Part shown: piece after piece, positions 60,590-64,000 of the stretch | How the letters are laid out: each line of letters starts with the position of its first letter | Numbering within the stretch: position 1 is the stretch's first letter | Assembly (NCBI GenBank): GCA_947650285.1 | Contig: CANTFL010000917.1 | Coordinates: 1 to 64,000 of the forward strand | Direction of reading: 5' to 3' | DNA length: 64,000 nucleotides | Source of the DNA: Hyaloperonospora brassicae | Taxonomy: Eukaryota; Oomycota; Peronosporomycetes; Peronosporales; Peronosporaceae | The notes under the pieces: generated by a model | What the model saw: only the letters and a program-made list of their open reading frames with translations | Database searches by the model: none | What the model was told of the DNA's origin: nothing | Translations under genes and position numbers: made by a program

Positions 60590-63301
60590 ATATACGTCTC
60601 AATCCTGAAAGTCACTTCAGTCAAATCCTTTGTAGAGGGTTTGATCGAATTCAGGGATGTGTTCCCGGAATCCGTACCTTGCGAGTTGCCTAAGGACAAA
60701 GGCACTCGACACGAGATCAAGCTCAAACCGACCTCGAAGTACTGTGTCATGAAGCAGTGGCCACTGCCTCGTGAACAAGTGATAGCGATCGACAAGTTCT
60801 TTGCCGATCGCTTAGCAGCGGGCCATGTGAGGGAATCAACATCCCCTCACAGCTCTCCGACCTTCTGTGTTCGAAAGGCCACAGGAGGGTGGCGGATAGT
60901 GCACGCATTCAACAAATTGAATGCTGCAACGGTATCGGCTCAGACGCCGATACCGAGGAAGGACGCCATCATAGATGGAATTTCAAAGAGTACCATCTTT
61001 TCGTCCATGGATCTGATGGATGGATTCTATCAGATCCTCATGCTTGAACGGGACATCCCGTTCACGGCAGTGAGCAACCCCAGCGGGATGCTGTGGGATT
61101 GGCTAGTGATGCCACAGGGGCTGAGTAATGCCCCTGCTACTTTCAACAGATGTGTCACAAATCTGTTGAGACCGGTGCGAGACTTCGCACCGAGTTACTT
61201 CGACGATGTGTTCGTCCATATCCGAGCTATGGACGGAAAGAAGGACGTTGAAGTTCACAGAACTCACGTTCGTCAAGTCCTTCAACTTATGCGCAAGCAT
61301 AAGTTGTACGCCAACCTCAAGAAGTGTATATTTGCGGCAAGCGAAATACCACTTCTTGGGTGCATCTTGGGTAAACAAGGCGTACGCCCTGATCCCGAAA
61401 AGATCAAGGCGATCACCGACTGGCCAGTGCCAGTCGATGTCAAGGGACTAAGGAAGTTCCTTGGACTAGCGGCGTACTTGCACAAGTACTCGCGAAATTA
61501 CGCCAAGATGACTGTTCATCTTTCTTGCTTGCTCAAGAAAGGTGTCACGTGGTCATGGAACGCTGAGTGCCAGCGTTCCTTTGAAGGTATCAAGCAAAGC
61601 TTGATGCAATCGCCGATCTTGGCGATTGCAGATCAGGACAGACCTTTTCATGTGGTCTGTGACGCCAGCGATTTTGCAATCGGCTGTGCGTTAATGCAGT
61701 TCGATGCAGATGGCGCGGAGCGCGTCATCTGTTATCAGTCGCGTCAGCTGCAAGCAGCTGAGCGTAATTACCCAGTGCATGACAAGGAACTCCTTGCCAT
61801 GAAGTACGCACTGGCTAAGTTTCGCGTCTATCTCTTGGGAGATAGACCGTTTGTTGTCTATACGGACCATGCGTCATTACGCACGGCCGTAAACAGCCCA
61901 CACCTCTCGCAAAGAATGGCGAGGTGGCTGTCTTTCTTCGCGGAGTATAACTTCTCCGTGGAGTATAAACCAGGACGACTCAATGTCGTCGCTGATGCGC
62001 TTTCGCGCCGGTCCGATTTCGAGCCGGACGCACAATTCAACAGTGAGGATAAGCCCACTGTTGCGACACTGTCAGTCAGTGTTCCGTCGTCAAGCTTACT
62101 TGACGACGTACGAAAGACATACGCAGAAGATAAGGATCTTCTGCGATTGATAAATCATCTGGTGAATCCATTCAGTAAATCATTGAAAGATTTACCGGCT
62201 TTGTACCGATCCTCCTCGGATCGGTATACGACACGCAACGGATTGCTGTACTATACAGCTGTTGCCGACGACACGCCTCGTGTCGTCGTCTCCGCTCATG
62301 ATAATTTGCGTTTACGCATCATGTATGAGTGTCACGATTCCCCAACAGGTGGCCATCGTGGTAGAGAAAAGTTTTACCTCACGGTAAGTCGTGACTTTTA
62401 CTGGCCACGCCAGTATCAGTTTGTACGCAAGTACATACGTGCTTGCGAGGTTTGTCAACGGGTGAAGCCTAGTCCTTCATCCCGTGCGCCATTGCAGCCT
62501 CTGCCTGTTCCGACAGAGTGCTGGCAGTCCGTTTCAATGGACTTCGTCTTCGGGTTTCCCGAAGACGCTCACAAGAATAATGGTATTCTTGTGTTTGTGG
62601 ACCGATTCAGCAAGATGGTCCATCTTGCTGCTGTCCCTGAGTCAATCAAGGCTCAAGGTTGTGCTCGTGTCTTTCTAGACACGGTCTTTAGACTCCACGG
62701 GTTACCCCGTGAACTCGTATCCGACCGTGACCCTCGGTTCACGGCGGAATTTTGGCAAACCGTGTTCCGTACATTGGGAACACGATTGAAGATGTCTACT
62801 TCTGACCATCCCGAAACAGATGGTCAGACGGAACGTGCGAACCGTGTCCTCGAAGAGATCGTTCGAGGAGATGTCCACTCGTTTCCGAGCTGGAGCGAAT
62901 TCCTACCCATGGTGGAATTTGCCATCAATAATTCGGTGCATGCTTCAACCCAGCACACACCATTTTACGTGAATGGCCTACGCCATCCACGTGTGCCCAC
63001 CCTTCTAGAGTGTGACTCTTGGATAAGGAGGGGAGGGACTCGCTCGAGCAAAAACCGTTTTGGCTCTTGCTCATCACGTGTCGACGCTAACGTCGTCACG
63101 TATGATGCCGATGTCGATCAGGTCGACATCGATGAAGAAGATCACCTCAGTAATAGCGGCGACGCTATTATTGACTCGGATGATGATGACGATGCTGGTA
63201 TATTCAGCATCTTCAAAACGATTATGCCAGCGAGGAAGACGACAACCTCGCTGATACGAAGAGAGGAGGATTCTTTTAGCAGTGCGCACGAGGCGCACTG
63301 A
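60590..63301 (+). CDS. pol: gypsy pol: reverse transcriptase, RNase H, integrase
   Basis: This is one open frame; its upstream joint to protease is broken, so no natural start can be given (numbers below count from the codon at 60641). RT: MDLMDGFYQI and MPQGLSNAPATF, catalytic YFDD at 186-189. RNase H: Asp341 (CDASDFAIG), Glu383 (KELLAM), Asp409 (YTDHASL). Integrase: HHCC zinc finger at His565, His572, Cys602, Cys605, then Asp634, Asp695 and Glu731, the last two 35 residues apart as in the classic D,D35E core. All catalytic residues seen are present. The end from ~800 is acidic (DSDDDDD) and loses similarity to integrase C-termini, which suggests a frameshift near 63000. Confidence 0.92.
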   Translation: MYVSILKVTSVKSFVEGLIEFRDVFPESVPCELPKDKGTRHEIKLKPTSKYCVMKQWPLPREQVIAIDKFFADRLAAGHVRESTSPHSSPTFCVRKATGGWRIVHAFNKLNAATVSAQTPIPRKDAIIDGISKSTIFSSMDLMDGFYQILMLERDIPFTAVSNPSGMLWDWLVMPQGLSNAPATFNRCVTNLLRPVRDFAPSYFDDVFVHIRAMDGKKDVEVHRTHVRQVLQLMRKHKLYANLKKCIFAASEIPLLGCILGKQGVRPDPEKIKAITDWPVPVDVKGLRKFLGLAAYLHKYSRNYAKMTVHLSCLLKKGVTWSWNAECQRSFEGIKQSLMQSPILAIADQDRPFHVVCDASDFAIGCALMQFDADGAERVICYQSRQLQAAERNYPVHDKELLAMKYALAKFRVYLLGDRPFVVYTDHASLRTAVNSPHLSQRMARWLSFFAEYNFSVEYKPGRLNVVADALSRRSDFEPDAQFNSEDKPTVATLSVSVPSSSLLDDVRKTYAEDKDLLRLINHLVNPFSKSLKDLPALYRSSSDRYTTRNGLLYYTAVADDTPRVVVSAHDNLRLRIMYECHDSPTGGHRGREKFYLTVSRDFYWPRQYQFVRKYIRACEVCQRVKPSPSSRAPLQPLPVPTECWQSVSMDFVFGFPEDAHKNNGILVFVDRFSKMVHLAAVPESIKAQGCARVFLDTVFRLHGLPRELVSDRDPRFTAEFWQTVFRTLGTRLKMSTSDHPETDGQTERANRVLEEIVRGDVHSFPSWSEFLPMVEFAINNSVHASTQHTPFYVNGLRHPRVPTLLECDSWIRRGGTRSSKNRFGSCSSRVDANVVTYDADVDQVDIDEEDHLSNSGDAIIDSDDDDDAGIFSIFKTIMPARKTTTSLIRREEDSFSSAHEAH

Positions 63302-63702
63302 AAGACAAAACAACATCGCTTCAGCAGAAGAACTTCCTGCTGACTCGTGAAGCGAGTGGTCCGTTTCGTACACGACTCCATCGCAAATGCGGTGGACCGT
63401 CAGAAACGGAACGCTGACAAGAATGGAAGGGCAAATATTCATTCATTTAATGTCTAAGCGACCTCGTGTCACTATCTACGGTAAAACTACCTAGACTCGT
63501 AGTGACTAACAAGTCGGCATCAGTAAATTAGTGCCTAAGTACATCGACCCTTTTCGTGTGCTGCACCGACAGGGCAACGCATACACGATCAAATTGCCAC
63601 GTATGATGCGTACGCATCCTACGTTTAACGTGGGGACGCTCACGGCACGTACTGTCATTACAAGCTCTCCTTCTTCGGCTGAATATAGCCCACACGTTTA
63701 AG
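63302..63702 (+). pseudogene. gypsy integrase C-terminal region, out of frame
   Basis: After the pol stop, another frame reads VPKYIDPFRVLHRQGNAYTI then RTHPTFNVGTL, followed by a stop near 63702. This is the GPY/F-like, SH3-fold end of gypsy integrases (usual form K-IGPF-VL---GNAY-L-LP, HPTFHV--L), with Asp in place of the Gly of IGPF. Stops between 63301 and 63530 separate it from the core. Confidence 0.75.
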
Positions 63703-64000
63703 AACATCCATTAGGTTGTTGCTACTCGCGCTCCAGACGATCAGATTGGATGAACAGTGAAATGAGACCCTCCGAATTCAAATAAAGAGCCTTATCTGCG
63801 AGCTGTCGTCAGTTCGTCAACGACGAAGCGGACATCGCGCTCGACCTGAAGCTGTGCGTGGGCGTAATCAAAACAATCATTCGCAGGCTTAGTCTTCTTG
63901 TTCTTGCTGTGCTTCTACACAAGATCGGTTCAAGCGTAGCGTCGACTCGCTCGTGCTCCAAGTCTTTTCGCAATGTAGAGATTGAGCGATACATCTCGTC
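63703..64000. other. gypsy 3' untranslated region
   Basis: Beyond the integrase end no open frame of note is seen. The 3' LTR and purine tract should lie right of the window. Confidence 0.5.

Larger units (their letters stand above)
57743..64000 (+). mobile_element. Ty3/gypsy LTR retrotransposon (partial, 3' end off window)
   Basis: Order is LTR, PBS-like site, gag, protease, RT, RNase H, integrase, which is the gypsy arrangement. Pol is open over 2.7 kb but gag and the joints are broken, so this copy is not autonomous. Throughout, the DNA is crowded with short perfect inverted repeats (see findings). The relics in both arms of the inverted repeat are older relatives. No 3' LTR occurs before the window ends. 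Confidence 0.92.

Noticed and set aside
1..64000. CRISPR arrays, rRNA or tRNA genes
   Set aside because: No regular direct repeats with unique spacers and no full tRNA or rRNA sequence were seen; the only tRNA-like boxes belong to the SINE.

Overview
This is a repeat-dense eukaryotic window, most likely from an oomycete of the Peronosporales (Phytophthora or downy mildew type). That is an inference. It rests on an intronless host gene, a Ty3/gypsy element of the DCGA-protease, YFDD-RT kind, tRNA-derived SINEs, pogo-like transposases and captured gene pieces with protist-like protein sequences. No bacterial features, rRNA or tRNA genes or CRISPR arrays were seen.

Layout. 1-442: 3' end and 3' LTR of an LTR retrotransposon that enters from the left. 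443-604: remnant of a SINE cut by that retrotransposon. About 605-14585 and 20035-34325: two arms of a ~14-kb inverted repeat around a ~5.4-kb unique loop (14586-20034). Each arm holds, from outside in: a gene for a DH/PH-like plus tandem-BRCT protein, a ~0.65-kb TIR transposon carrying captured fragments of adenylate kinase and 3-hydroxyacyl-CoA dehydratase genes, and a full-length but decayed gypsy element. The right-arm gene is open (30227-33037). The left copy has two 1-bp frameshifts. A solo copia-type LTR sits only in the right arm and so post-dates the duplication.

34326-57742: AT-rich and mostly non-coding, with DNA-transposon and retroelement wreckage. It holds two pogo/Tigger-like pseudogenes in opposite orientations (35638-36975 minus, 42505-43953 plus), a full-length SINE (41668-41890), a TIR-bounded unit carrying an alpha-tubulin N-terminal fragment (46196-47933), a copia 3' end (52600-53390), and an inverted-repeat-bounded unit (56449-57742).

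57743-64000: a younger gypsy element with 5' LTR, PBS-like site, gag with four in-frame stops, protease, and an open RT-RNase H-integrase frame; it runs off the window. It is a relative of the relic in the arms.

The strongest unexplained signal is in the gypsy DNA itself. LTR, gag, protease, RT, RNase H and integrase are all packed with short perfect inverted repeats (8-13-bp arms, 0-10-nt loops), often back to back every ~20-30 bp. The host gene read the same way does not show this. The second is the 14-kb inverted duplication, with very uneven identity along its arms and an outer edge hidden by nested insertions. The third is repeated capture of host gene fragments by TIR elements.
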